Part shown: one piece after another, positions 11,001 to 20,933 of the stretch
Numbering within the stretch: position 1 is the stretch's first letter
How the letters are laid out: every line of letters starts with the position of its first letter
NCBI GenBank assembly: GCA_039090855.1
Contig: CM077024.1
Coordinates: 68,698,594 to 68,762,593, forward strand
Source: Macrothele yani
Taxonomy: Eukaryota > Arthropoda > Arachnida > Araneae > Macrothelidae
DNA: 64,000 nt
Direction: 5' to 3'
Notes under the pieces: generated by a model
What the model saw: the letters and a program-made list of their open reading frames with translations, nothing else
Database searches by the model: none
Told to the model about the DNA's origin: nothing
Made by a program: the position numbers and the translations under genes

Positions 11001-13498
11001 GAACAGCAAAAATTTTTGAGATATTTAAAAAAGAATGTTACAGGCCATTTCATCCCCCCTCCCCCTCATCATGGAAATTTGAAATTCCGAAATAGCCATT
11101 CGTTAGTAAATCGTATGAACAGGAATGAACTCCATTTTTATCGTTTGAACCGCAATAGTTTTTGAGATATTTAAAAAATAATATTGAGAATTTGCATATA
11201 TACAGAGAGACCGACCATTTCACCAGCCCCCGCCCCCCCCCCATGGAAACTCAAAATTTCAAAAAAGCCATTCGTTAGCAAATCGTATGAACCGAAAAGA
11301 ACTCCATGTTCATCGTTTGAACCGCAATAGTTTTTGAGATATTTAAAAAAGAATGTCACAGGCCTACACCATTTACCCCCCCTTCATCATGGAAATTCAA
11401 AATTCCGAAATAGCCATTCGTTAGTAAATCGTATGAACAGGAATGAACTCCATTTTTATCGTTTGAACCGCAATAGTTTTTGAGATATTTAACAAATAAT
11501 GTTACAGGCCTACCATTTCACCCCCCCCCCCTCATCATGGAAATTCAAAATTCCGAAATAGCCATTCGTTAGTAAATCGTATGAACAGGAATGAACTCCA
11601 TTTTTATCGTTTGAACCGCAATAGTTTTTGAGATATTTAAAAAATAATATTGAGTTTTTGCATATATACAGAGAGACCGACCATTTCACCAGCCCCCACC
11701 ATGGAAATTCAAAATTTCAAAATAGCCATTCGTTAGCAAATCGTATGAACCGAGGGGAAATCCATTTTCATCGTTTGAACTGCAACAGTTTTTGAGATAT
11801 TTAAAAAATAATATTGAGTTTTTGCATATATACAGAGAGACCGACCATTTCACCAGCCCCCCCCACCATGGAAATTCAAAATTTCAAAATAGCCATTCGT
11901 TAGCAAATCGTATGAACCGAGGGGAAATCCATTTTTATCGTTTGAACCGCAATAGTTTTTGAGATATTTAAAAAATAATATTGAGTTTTTGCATATATAC
12001 AGAGAGACCGACCATTTCACCAGCCCCCCACCATGGAAATTCAAAATTTCAAAATAGCCATTCGTTAGCAAATCGTATGAACCGAAAAGAACTCCATTTT
12101 CATCGTTTGAACCGCAATAGTTTTTGAGATATTTAAAAAAGTATGTCACAGGCCTTCACCATTTACCCCCCCCCTTCATCATGGAAATTCAAAATTTCAA
12201 AATAGCCATTCCTTAGCAAATCGTATGAACCGAAAAGAACTCTATTTTTGTTGTTTGAACCGCAATAATTTTTGAGATATTTAAAAAAGAGTGTTACAGG
12301 CCATTTCATCCCCCCTCTCCCCCTCATCATGGAAATTAAAAATTCCGAAATAGCCATTCGTTAGCAAATCGTATGAACTGAAAAGAACTCCATTTTCATC
12401 GTTTGAACCGCAATAATTTTTGAGATATTTAAAAAAGAATGTTACAGGCCATTTCATCCCCCTCTCCCCCTCATCATGGAAATTAAAAATTCCGAAATAG
12501 CCATTCGTTAGCAAATCGTATGAACTGAAAAGAACTCCATTTTCATCGTTTGAACCGCAATAATTTTTGAGATATTAAAAAAAGAATGTTATAGGCCATT
12601 TCATCCCCCTCCCCCTCACCATGGAAATTTAAAATTCCGAAATAGCCATTCGTTAGCAAATCGTATGAACTGAAAAGAACTCCATTTTCATCGCTTGAAC
12701 CGCAATAATTTTTGAGATATTTAACAAATAATGTTACAGGCCTACCATTTCACCCCCTCATCATGGAAATTCAAAATTCCGAAATAACCATTCGTTAGTA
12801 AATCGTATGAACAGGAATGGACTCCATTTTTATCGTTTGAACCGCAATTGTTTTTGAAATATTTAATAAATAATATTGAGAATTTGCATATATACAGAGC
12901 CCGACCATTTCACCCCCCCCCATGGAAATTCAAAATTTCAAAATAGCCATTCGTTAGCAAATCGTGTGAACCGAAAAGAACTCCATTTTCTTCGTTTAAA
13001 CCGCAATAGTTTTTGAGGTATTGAAAAAAGGATGTTACAAGCCTACACCATTAACCCCCCTCACCATGGAATTCGAAATTTCATAGCCATTCGTTAGTAA
13101 ATCGTATGGCCGCCCCGGTGGCTCAGTGGTCTAAGGCGTTGGCCTCTGATCATTCGTCCGTAAGGGGTCCGGGTTCGAATCCCGGTCAGGCATGGATGTT
13201 GTGATTGTCTTACGGCACTGGATCTCTCCCTTCCCTGGAACCAGTGACCCTAAATTGGGAACGGGCGACTGCTTATAGCCCATTGAGTTGCTCACGGTGG
13301 TCATTAAACCTCCAATCAAAAAAAAAATCGTATGAACCGAAAATAACTCCATTATTATCGTTTGAACCGCAATAGAGTTTGACATACCTACAAAAAAAAA
13401 AAAGGATTCAGAAAATATGGAGCCGACAATTCCCCCCATGTAATTTCAAAATTTCAAAATGACTATTCGTTAGTAAATCGTATGAACCGGGAAAACTC
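5066..13498 (-). repeat. left arm satellite array, ~150-170 bp monomers with higher-order structure
   Basis: About 50 monomers are present. Each carries CATGGAAATTCAAAATT, CCATTCGTTAG, AAATCGTATGAAC, ATCGTTTGAACCGCAATAG and TTTTTGAGATATTT. Two main types alternate. One has TTTGCATATATACAGAGAGA and CACCAGCCCCC; the other has TGTTACAGGCC and a C-run followed by TCATCATGG. The first two monomers (5066-5375) are a third type with GTACCACGTATG and AACAAAGTGGGG. A near-identical block recurs starting near 6600, 7672, 8600, 9660, 10738 and 11518, giving a higher-order unit of about 0.8-1.1 kb. C-runs vary from about 5 to 14. Minus-strand frames through the monomers are repeat products, not genes. 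A SINE lies at 13109-13327. Confidence 0.9.
13109..13327 (+). mobile_element. tRNA-derived SINE inserted in the satellite
   Basis: The head resembles a tRNA with a long variable arm: A box GTGGCTCAGTGGTCTAAGG and B box GGGTTCGAATCCC. A body follows with CTTACGGCACTGGATC and CCTAAATTGGGAACGG, then CTCACGGTGGTCATTAAACC and an A-tail. The target duplication AAATCGTATG stands at 13099-13108 and 13325-13334, inside a satellite monomer. Further copies are at 40008, 51025, 51303 and 62002. Confidence 0.9.
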
Positions 13499-14837
13499 TG
13501 TAAGAGCGAACGTGTCGTCACGTGACTTAGCGCCGCCTCCTACTTAAGTATCCGAGGAGCACGCGCAGCGGGCTCACAACAAGCAGAGAGTTCGTTTACT
13601 CTTCCCGGAAGTACACACTCTCTCTCTCTCTCACTCTGTTCGAGCGAACAAACGAAACCTCCCCCACTTTACTATATATATATCTGTGAATCGGGGAGGC
13701 AGAGCGACAACAGCTGGTTATACCGAAGTTTATCCACTTTCAGACATAATTTGAAAAGAACGCTTGGTTAACACATATACGAAACACTTATTCTTCATCA
13801 ACTAGAATTTTGATGGCGGCGGATTACTCGCTCTTGAAAGTGACCTCGTTATGACTGGACCTGGCAAAGATCGTGGAACGCGCAAGATAAGGTGATCGAA
13901 TTCTGTAGAAATCTCACCCTGCGTTGGCGTCCTAACTTAGGGTCTCCTTGACACTAGATATACCTCTATCTTATCGATGCTTCAGGACTAGTCTTCTAGC
14001 TATCCTTCTCTAATCGATGCTTCAGTGGACTGTACTAAGTCAGTAATTCAGTAGTATATCATCAGCTACTCTACCGGTATCCCTGACTCGGGTAGATTCC
14101 TTCTGTAGCGGCGACCTACTTCATCTAGGTCGGTGCCCGCTCTTTCCCCGTGGACTGCGAGAGCCCACCACACCATCCACGCAAACGCGTTCCTTTCTAT
14201 CGGAGGACTATCACCTTCGCTCTCCGAAGACAGACTGCTCGAACAGGTCCACTCGGAGCGACCTCTTCGCTCCCCCCTTCACGCTGCTCCTTCTTCAAGG
14301 GCGACGGCGCTGACCTTCAACATGCTGCTCTCCTCTCGCGCCACGTGTCACCTCTCGCGCCCTTCACCTGCCCCATCCCTAGTCGTTTTCCGGGAATCGG
14401 GCTCCTAGACCTTTAAATCTACCTTGCGCATTCCTCGCTTATCCTCAGGCTATACATTATTGAGTGCCTCCTTCCGAGAAAGCAATCCTATCGTCGTAGT
14501 ACATCCGTAGCAATACAATACACATTGTTATACCTATACAAAAGAGTATGTCTGCATTTCAGACTTGTATGCGCCTAGTGAAAATGAACAATGTATCTGT
14601 GAAAGTCACAGCGTCCTTGGCGATACTTTCAGTTCGTAGAACAAGTCCTCGCCCTTTCTAAGGCGTGAGAACCTGAAGTCTTTTGTCATACATCTCGCCT
14701 TCCCCCCCCAAAGGATTAAACATATTTACGAATTCTCTGTCGCCATTTTGGGAACTTGCGATGTTTTCTTTGGTCAAAAAACCACATAATGTTTATCATT
14801 GAAATGAATTAACATCGTTAATGTGTCCGTTCTTACA
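13499..14837. mobile_element. solo LTR, 1339 bp, in the satellite arm
   Basis: The sequence starts TGTAAGAGCG and ends CGTTCTTACA, with short terminal inverted repeats and TG...CA ends. It is flanked by the 5-bp duplication AACTC (13494-13498 and 14838-14842). Joining the flanks at one AACTC restores the satellite phrase GAACCGGGAAAACTCCATG. The insert is GC-richer than its surroundings and has a promoter-like CTTAAGTAT near 13545 and a CT microsatellite near 13618. It carries no gag or pol. This fits an LTR left by recombination of a Gypsy or BEL type element. The strand and superfamily are not determined. Confidence 0.85.
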
Positions 14838-15179
14838 AACTCCATGTTTATTTTTTCAACCCCGATAGTTTTTGAGATGTTTAAAAATGTTCCACGATTT
14901 CAGCTGCCCCCACCCCCACCCCCGGACATTTCCTGTTTCAGAATAGCTATTCGTTAGCATCGTGTGAACCGGAAGGAGCTACATCTTTATCATTCGAATC
15001 TGGATAGTTTCTGAGATATTTGTATAAAATGTAATGGATAATGATGAAGAAGTAATTTATTTTCAAAAAGTCTTGTATTCGTTCCTGTCATTATCTTAAA
15101 GATCTCTCCGTTTCTAGCTTTGAACCGCAGCAGTTGAAAAGACATTCCAAAAAGAACGTGACGGTTTCAACATTTCTTC
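14838..15179 (-). repeat. inner end of left satellite arm, degenerate monomers
   Basis: Satellite phrases resume after the LTR: CCCCGATAGTTTTTGAGATG, TAGCTATTCGTTAGCATCGTG, GAACCGGAAGGAGCTACAT. They match, in inverted order, 28936-29240 of the right arm, including the junction phrase AACGTGACG...CATTCCAAAAAG. Monomers here are the most diverged of the arm. Confidence 0.8.
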
Positions 15180-16032
15180 AATGTGTCTCAAGGACCAGAA
15201 CACAAGAGAACGGGAAAACGCATGGCATAGTAAAACAGCCAAAATCTCGGAGCTGAAACAAACGACGCAATCCAGTCTGTAGTAAACATACAGTACAAGG
15301 CATCACAGAAAGAAAGGGAGCATGGCAGAGGCACAAAGCAGTCCGTTACATTACAATCGTGCGCTGTAGTCGGTGGCAGATACAACACGAGGCAAAGCAC
15401 ACAGGGAACAGTCACTGAGCAGAGAAACGGCTGAGCCAGCAAATAGAGAAAGCACCATACCTGGAACCAGGGAGCAACATGATGAGTAGAAAACCCAGGA
15501 ACTATTCCTTCTTCCTTTTAAGGAAAAAACGAAATTATTGGTGCGAAATTATTGCTGTCCATCTGTGGTTATTGGGCGCCATCCTCCGACAAAAAGAGAA
15601 ATAATGGTACTAATGCCGCATTGAAAAGAAAACATTAAGGAAAAACTATTACTTTCTTTAAAATTGGCATTTTCTGTCTAACAGTGGCATAGCAGTTAGA
15701 CATACTATACAAAACATAGCAGGGTAGGAAGCAACACATGGCACTCCGGGAAAATCGGGCAGGGGGCATGCTTGAACCACAGAAAAAGAGAAGCAGAACG
15801 AACGGTGCGAAGCAGTTGGTGATGGTCATGTAAAGCGGATGCAGGCAGGACATCGTAAGACAAAACACACAGAAAAAGGTCACAAAGCAGAATGATGAGG
15901 GGAAAAAAACGAGGCACGAGAGAAAACACTTCACAAAGAGGAGAACGAAACAACAAGGGCTCAAAGAGACAGGGAGAAACATAGCTAAGAAAACACAACA
16001 GAAATCAATCATCAAACAAAACCACACAGGAG

Positions 16033-17031
16033 CTAATCAGGTGGACACCGAAGAAGGAGACGATGTTGAGCATGACAAATGAAGTGGTCAAGACAACCAT
16101 AGTAACATTCAACTTCCGGGTAAGAGTCCGAAAGGTGAAAAAATGCAAAGTAAAAAGCGCTAAGATTGTCAACCAGAGATGAGTAAACTGCCGGATCGTT
16201 GGAAGCAATAAAGTGATTAAGTGTAGCATCGTGAGAAGAGTCAAAGAACAATGGGAAAGCGGCATCTAGAGAAAGAGTCTGCGTAAACTCGGGAACAACT
16301 TGAAGGCGAGCAACAAGATCAGGCACAACAGAGGGACTGTCAAGAACGCGAGCAAAAGTGACGGCAGCAGGATCAGGAGCGGAGCCTTGAGAAGAACGAT
16401 GAGGAGGAGACATAACCACAGCAGCACGCTTAGCGCGAATCTTGCGATTAGACCGATGACGACGCTTCTTATTAGGAGCAATACCAGTAGGGAAATGTTG
16501 ACGAAGAGGACGAAGAGGACGAGACGACGTAGAAGGAACAACAGGCGGCGTCTCGGGAATCTGGCGAGGTGAATAGGGTACAAAGTCGGATGACACATGT
16601 AAGGTGGTAGCTGCAGGAACAACAGAAGCCGGAGAGGGTGGGGTTTCAAACGAGACTAGAAGAGGAGCTGTGCGAAAGAGCGGGGACAGACCATGGCGAC
16701 CAGAAGGTGAAACAAAGACAACGGCACTAGAAGCATCAGAAGAGCCCCGAGAAGGTGAAAAGGGCGGAGAGCACACCGGAGTACTGGAACCAGTGGAGGA
16801 AAGATGAGCGTCTGAGGGTGGCGTAGCCGACGTACGCAGCTGCGATGGTGGAGCAGAAAATTCCGGGATCGAGATAGACGAGGTGACTTGCGAAAACAAA
16901 GAAGGCAGCACCTGAACAGGCGGAGAAGGTGCAGCAACAGGATGTGACAAAGCGCAAACATCAGACGATGAAAAAGAAAGAAATACAGACGAAGGCACCG
17001 AAACAGGAGCAGTAGATCCAGATGTACCCAC
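16033..17031 (-). CDS. gag-like Ser/Pro-rich protein segment (332 aa, broken gene)
   Basis: This is an open frame of 332 codons. Residues 1-190 are Ser/Pro/Val-rich and of low complexity (SSDVCALSHPVA, PPVQVLPSLFSQVTSS). A basic patch with NKKRRHRSNRKIRAKRA follows at about residues 188-204. The C-terminal 120 residues look more ordered and contain FARVLDSPSVVPDLVARLQ and a Cys/His-rich end with CYYGCLDHFICHAQH. It is homologous to the right-arm frame at 27154-27976. Upstream in the same element, after a stop near 17095, the minus strand has a CCHC knuckle. The order of nucleic-acid-binding knuckle, Ser/Pro linker and basic patch fits a Gag/ORF1 protein. The Met chosen by the frame is probably not the true start. 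Confidence 0.5.
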   Translation of the reverse strand: MGTSGSTAPVSVPSSVFLSFSSSDVCALSHPVAAPSPPVQVLPSLFSQVTSSISIPEFSAPPSQLRTSATPPSDAHLSSTGSSTPVCSPPFSPSRGSSDASSAVVFVSPSGRHGLSPLFRTAPLLVSFETPPSPASVVPAATTLHVSSDFVPYSPRQIPETPPVVPSTSSRPLRPLRQHFPTGIAPNKKRRHRSNRKIRAKRAAVVMSPPHRSSQGSAPDPAAVTFARVLDSPSVVPDLVARLQVVPEFTQTLSLDAAFPLFFDSSHDATLNHFIASNDPAVYSSLVDNLSAFYFAFFHLSDSYPEVECYYGCLDHFICHAQHRLLLRCPPD

Positions 17032-17202
17032 AACAGACGATGCTGGCGAGGAAGGAAAAAGACCAACGGAGGCAGATGATGGAGATGGAGACTAAGAAGG
17101 TGTGAACTGATCAGGCGAAAGCGTGGTAACTGGAAGCGAAGAAAGAGGTTCTGTGACGGGAACTTGAGCAGCCGTTGAAGAAGACTAGGAAGAAATGAGG
17201 GG

Positions 17203-17244
17203 GCATTGCGAGAAATGGTGACCAGGCTGTTTACATGAGATGCA
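17203..17244 (-). other. CCHC zinc knuckle (Cys-X2-Cys-X4-His-X4-Cys)
   Basis: The minus strand reads CISCKQPGHHFSQC, an exact CX2CX4HX4C zinc knuckle as in retroelement Gag/ORF1 proteins. It is preceded by an RRM-like stretch (GRVLGDIRKIP, then DRPYFGFRRQ) in a shifted frame at about 17310-17450. The right-arm copy has lost about 10 bases inside this knuckle. Confidence 0.8.
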
Positions 17245-17989
17245 ATGATAGGCAGTGAATACGTTGAATGCGACGTTGTGATGACAACAAATCACCAGAA
17301 AAGTTGTGGGGCAGTAAGAAACAGTCTGTGTCAGGGAAAAAAACTAAGTCTTGGCGGCGGAAGCCAAAATAAGGACGATCACCTTGATCAACATGGGCGG
17401 CGGGTATCTTGCGGATATCACCAAGAACGCGGCCACACCGAGAAGGAAAAGCATGTAAAAACTCATCGGAAACGTCCGGAGGTACAGGTTACAAATTAAG
17501 AAAAACGGGAGAATGTGCAAGGAGGATAGGGACCAAGCTATGATCTCCAACGGAAAGGCTAGTCGATAGGACTTGAGGAACAAACTCAGGTGAAAAAATA
17601 TATACAAGAATGGACTTAGGCTTGCTGGCGAAATGTGTAATTGCACCGGAAGGGAGAAACGACAATGCAGACATACACTGTATAGACGTGCAACTTGACA
17701 TTGGGTAAGGCGTCGAACTTGACACTTAAACTAAGAGTTGAAAGCATTGTACGTGTGCAATAAGCGTGGAACCTTGACATGAAATATAGGAGTCCAAGGC
17801 TGTCGCGAGGAAAGTCGGAGACGTTGAACACGGATCTGTAGCAGGATGAGGAGAAGAGCAGTCCTGGGACGCATCCAACACACTTGGAGGACAAGTCATC
17901 GAAGCAGCACATAGTGACGTGAGAGGGAAATAGAATTTAGAAACAGAAGCACAGGCCATGGACAATGTGTAGAAATGCACGGCGAAGGG

Positions 17990-18135
17990 CACACAGATCC
18001 ACTATAACAAGGTGGGGCACCAGGAAGGCGATCAGCATACCGAAGAAGGCAGCGCAGAGAACCACTGTCAATGGGTGGAACACAAGGAAGGTAATCCACA
18101 CACCGGTGAAGGCAGCGCAGAGAACCATTAACGAT
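17990..18135 (-). repeat. two-unit imperfect tandem repeat upstream of gag-like frame
   Basis: GAAGGCAGCGCAGAGAACCA occurs at about 18043-18062 and, with its flanks, again near 18109-18128. The units are about 66 bases long. It lies in the 5' part of the gag-like element. Confidence 0.7.
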
Positions 18136-18242
18136 TATTGGAGCGCAAACACGGAAGGCAAACGTAGACACAGCAGCAGGAAGGCTACTACATGCAGCAG
18201 ACAGTTTTAGAGCAAAAAGTCAAGGCGAGTCACGATGGGCAG

Positions 18243-18342
18243 ATTGTAAACAGGCCCAACGAGATGAATTGTAAACAGGCCCAACGAAATGAATTGTAAA
18301 CAGGCCCAACGAAATGAATTGTAAACAGGCCCAACGAGATGA
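18243..18342 (-). repeat. four 25-bp tandem repeats, putative 5'-UTR monomers
   Basis: ATTGTAAACAGGCCCAACGA plus RATGA starts at 18243, 18268, 18293 and 18318, exactly 25 bases apart and nearly identical, with a partial fifth. It sits upstream (minus strand) of the gag-like coding region. This position is comparable to promoter monomers in the 5'-UTR of some retrotransposons. Confidence 0.9.
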
Positions 18343-18599
18343 ATTATAAAGGAATATCGGCAAAATATGCATGTACCAACTCGAAAGAATGACTAGGAAG
18401 AGAGCGCAGACATTCCTGCACGAGAGAAACACAAATTAATTCGGCGGTGGGCGCTAGATACAGGCGGAGCACAAAATGCAGAGCTCGAAAGGGCGTGGCC
18501 AGCAGAGCAACGTGACGGGATGCTGTGTGAGTCAAATATCGTACAAAGACAATTGTTTGGATGGGACCATTTCAAGAATGTTTGTTTTAAATTTAAGGG

Positions 18600-19140
18600 T
18601 GCATCTGCTTTGCACTTCCTTTCGACCGAAGCGTGTTAAAGTGGAAAAGTTTCCTGCACGTTCTTTGAAAACTAAAGGATGTACTTATACCTTCACTATA
18701 TACATGTATCTGTCTGTATACGTTTATCTGTGTACCTCTAAGTCTGATTTCATATCAGCCTCTTTTTGCTTTGGGAAGCTAGAACAGTGAGAACGATGAT
18801 CCTAGCATTTTAATCTTTATCTGATCCATAATTTCGCCGCCAAGAGCGAAATGCAAATTCCACCGATTTCAAAATATATTTTGCTTCATATCGTTGCTCA
18901 AAAATCAGATTGAAACACTTTCGACGCCTATTGAATGTACCATTTTTACGTACAACTTATTGTATCTTAATATTACCGAATTTTTCTGTTACGACGAGCA
19001 AATGCGTACATTACTGTTTGTGAAAATTGCAACGCCAAAAAAGAATCGCACTATTCAAAAGAAATTTATATCACAGATTCCTCATGTTGCAGGAGATAAC
19101 TGATTTTATTTTTAGATCTATAGAAGATTTTGTCAATTCA
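18600..19140. other. AT-rich spacer, nothing recognised
   Basis: No coding or repeat match was recognised in this stretch of the foldback centre. Confidence 0.4.
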
Positions 19141-19151
19141 AATCTCAGTAC

Positions 19152-19203
19152 TATTTGTTCAGTTGCTGCCTACCAAAGATGTTAGGCAGCAACTGAACAA
19201 ATA
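19152..19203. repeat. perfect 21-bp hairpin
   Basis: TATTTGTTCAGTTGCTGCCT plus A (19152-19172) is followed by a 10-base loop and its exact reverse complement (19183-19203). It could be a short MITE remnant or a small-RNA precursor. It is shorter than most animal pre-miRNAs. Confidence 0.8.
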
Positions 19204-19235
19204 ACTAGTATACGAATGAATAATTAATACACACA

Positions 19236-19641
19236 ATTGACGTAGATTTGGGACATCAAACAGATGGCATGGCTCTTTCCATGGTTTTAAGTGAGTCACG
19301 GGAAAAGTATCATCGGCCGCCAACGGAAATCGAACCAAGGGTCTTCCAGTTACTCGCTGGACATGCTACCACTGCACCAATTGCTTCTTACCATCTTTCG
19401 GGGAATCCCCACCATTGTGCGGGTCTCCAAGAAGCAACCAGCCATGTGGTTTGGCAATTAATCACATGTGAGTCTTTAGAATTCGAGGCCGCTGCGGTGC
19501 AGTGGTAGCATGTCCAGCGCGTAACTGGAAGACCCTGAATTCAATTCCCGGTGGCGGCCGATGATAGTTTTTCCGTGACTCACTTAAAAACGTGGAAAGA
19601 GAAATGACTTCTGTTTGATGTTCCTAATCCACGTCGATTGT
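19236..19641. mobile_element. inverted pair of tRNA-derived SINEs (foldback)
   Basis: Two homologous arms of about 145-160 bases face each other (19236-19372 on the minus strand, 19486-19641 on the plus strand). Each has a tRNA-like head and a tail containing GTGACTCACTTAAAA and ending near ACGTCRATTGTG. Both heads show GGTGCAGTGGTAGCATGTCC and a 7-bp acceptor GGCCGCC/GGCGGCC in the better copy. The arms differ at many sites, so they are old. About 110 bases separate them. Confidence 0.85.
19489..19560 (+). tRNA. tRNA-like SINE head, probable pseudogene
   Basis: The acceptor strands GGCCGCT and GGCGGCC pair with one wobble. The anticodon stem TCCAG/CTGGA is perfect with a 7-base loop CGCGTAA, whose middle bases are CGT. 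Position 33 is G instead of T, and the T-stem is broken (CCTGA/TCCCGG). It is therefore a SINE head and not a functional tRNA. Confidence 0.5.
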
Positions 19642-20933
19642 GTGTATTAATGCATTACAATTACAGAGGCATCTGTGGCACGTAGTCCGGTCATCTTCAA
19701 TAGCGCGTCGCACCGCTTCGTGCGGTGATACATGTTGCAATATGGTCCAGCATAGAGGCGAACAGACGCCTGATGTCCTGCTGAAGAGGGCCCACATTTG
19801 TTGGACGGTGTGCTCCAAATCCCGGATAGTGCGGCACAGAGTCAACCGGCGTTTCAACTGGTCCCACGCATGCTCGATAGAGGACATGTTCGGTGAGCGG
19901 GCATGCCATGGAACTGTATGGACATGACGTAGACAGTCCTAGAAAACCCGAGCAGTGTGCGGGATGGCACTATCCTGCTGGTAAAGCGCACCTAGAATTC
20001 CGCCCAGGAGTGGGAGCACATGGGGCCATATGATCTCATCCACATACCGCTGGCCCGACAATGATCCACGTACCACTACTAGAGCTGATCGGCTATCGTA
20101 GGCAATAAACCATAAAGGCTCCCTAGACCGTAATGCCTGCAGTGGGGTAGGTGGGACGCTCGATAGCAAGGTTGGAATTGTGCCGTTGACCCCGGGACCT
20201 CCACACCCGGACACGATGATCATCTGTCCCCAAAACGAACCGACACCAATCTCTGAACACCACACGTCGCCAGTCTGTGGCGTTCCACGTTGCTCTCGCC
20301 TGGCACCATTGCAAACAGAGCCGGCGATGATCCGGTGTTAATGGCAGAACACGTAAGAGGCGCTGGGATCGCAGATTCGCTTCCGCGAGACTTCAGGAAA
20401 TGGCTCGTTGGCACACAAGAGCCGCTACATTTGCCTGGGGAGAGGACAGGGTTCTCGTGGGATCCATTCGTGCCTGCCGTACGAACTGTCGATCCTCTCT
20501 ACGGATGGTCCTCCGGGTTCGTTCGGAGACACCCGCCGTGCGGCAGTGCCGTCACGTGTCCACTGCTCCCAACACAGTCGGACGGTATGGTCAGAACGAT
20601 CCACGTGGTGGGTTATACGGCGCGCCGACCGACCTGCTGTTTTCAGCCCGATGATCAGGCCTCTCTCAAAGCCCGTAAGTTGCGTACATCGACGTCTCTG
20701 GTGTCTACCCGGCATTCTTGTCACTCTATACTCTTGCTTGCGCCGGCCGGTGCTTTTCTCTTTCATGGGGCATCGACTACACGCCGGTTTATAAGGCTGC
20801 TGGTTCGTGCTAGCAGCGCCGCCACAAGGTGTGCGGTTATGCGCACTCGCACCAAACGCACCCTAGCTATTTGCAAAGTTTCGCGGTTGTAGCATGTTTT
20901 CTTCTAGGTGTGCAAATTTTTTGTCCACGAGTG
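19642..20933 (-). pseudogene. Tc1 transposase relic with one intact terminus
   Basis: The minus-strand order is: N-terminal helix-turn-helix with TQLTGFERGLIIGLKTAGRS (from about 20766), a frame break near 20425, FGDR and DDHRVRVWRSRGQR near 20220, then RGSLSGQRYVDEIIWPHVLP. It continues with LYQQDSAIPHTARVF (second Asp, near 19950-19985), PWHARSPNMSSIEHAWDQLK (third Glu region) and a C-terminus near 19650. The terminus on the 20.9-kb side reads, on the minus strand, CACTCGTGGACAAAAAATTT. It is bounded by TA at 20934-20935, which falls inside RTE sequence. The other terminus is lost at the SINE border near 19642. Several shifts are present, so it is dead. Confidence 0.85.

Larger units (their letters stand above)
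15180..18590 (-). mobile_element. left copy of gag-like (ORF1-type) element
   Basis: This T/C-rich (minus strand) element has its 3' end at the satellite arm. Its parts on the minus strand are as follows. A 5' region at 18590-17750 contains a 25-bp tandem repeat. A frameshifted coding region at about 17725-17100 has an RRM-like stretch and a CCHC knuckle. The 332-codon frame 17031-16033 follows, then about 850 bases without a convincing gene. No reverse transcriptase follows, so it is either an ORF1-only retroelement or a gene belonging to the foldback. The region 15180-17500 has an inverted homologue at 26702-28935. The part above about 17500 has none in the window. Confidence 0.6.

Noticed and set aside
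5886..12514. Many minus-strand open frames of 60-114 codons with a recurring KYLKNYCGSNDENG peptide
   Set aside because: They are translations of satellite monomers. Frames start and stop with C-run length, and the same peptide appears in the inverted right array. There is no gene context.
15635..17066. Long hydrophobic frames on the minus strand (for example 16656-17066 and 16266-16649)
   Set aside because: They are out-of-frame shadows of the Ser/Pro-rich gag-like frame and the T-rich tail. Leu/Phe runs are frame artefacts, not membrane proteins.
20290..20892. 200-codon plus-strand frame
   Set aside because: Antisense of the Tc1 transposase N-terminal half; no domain in this direction.
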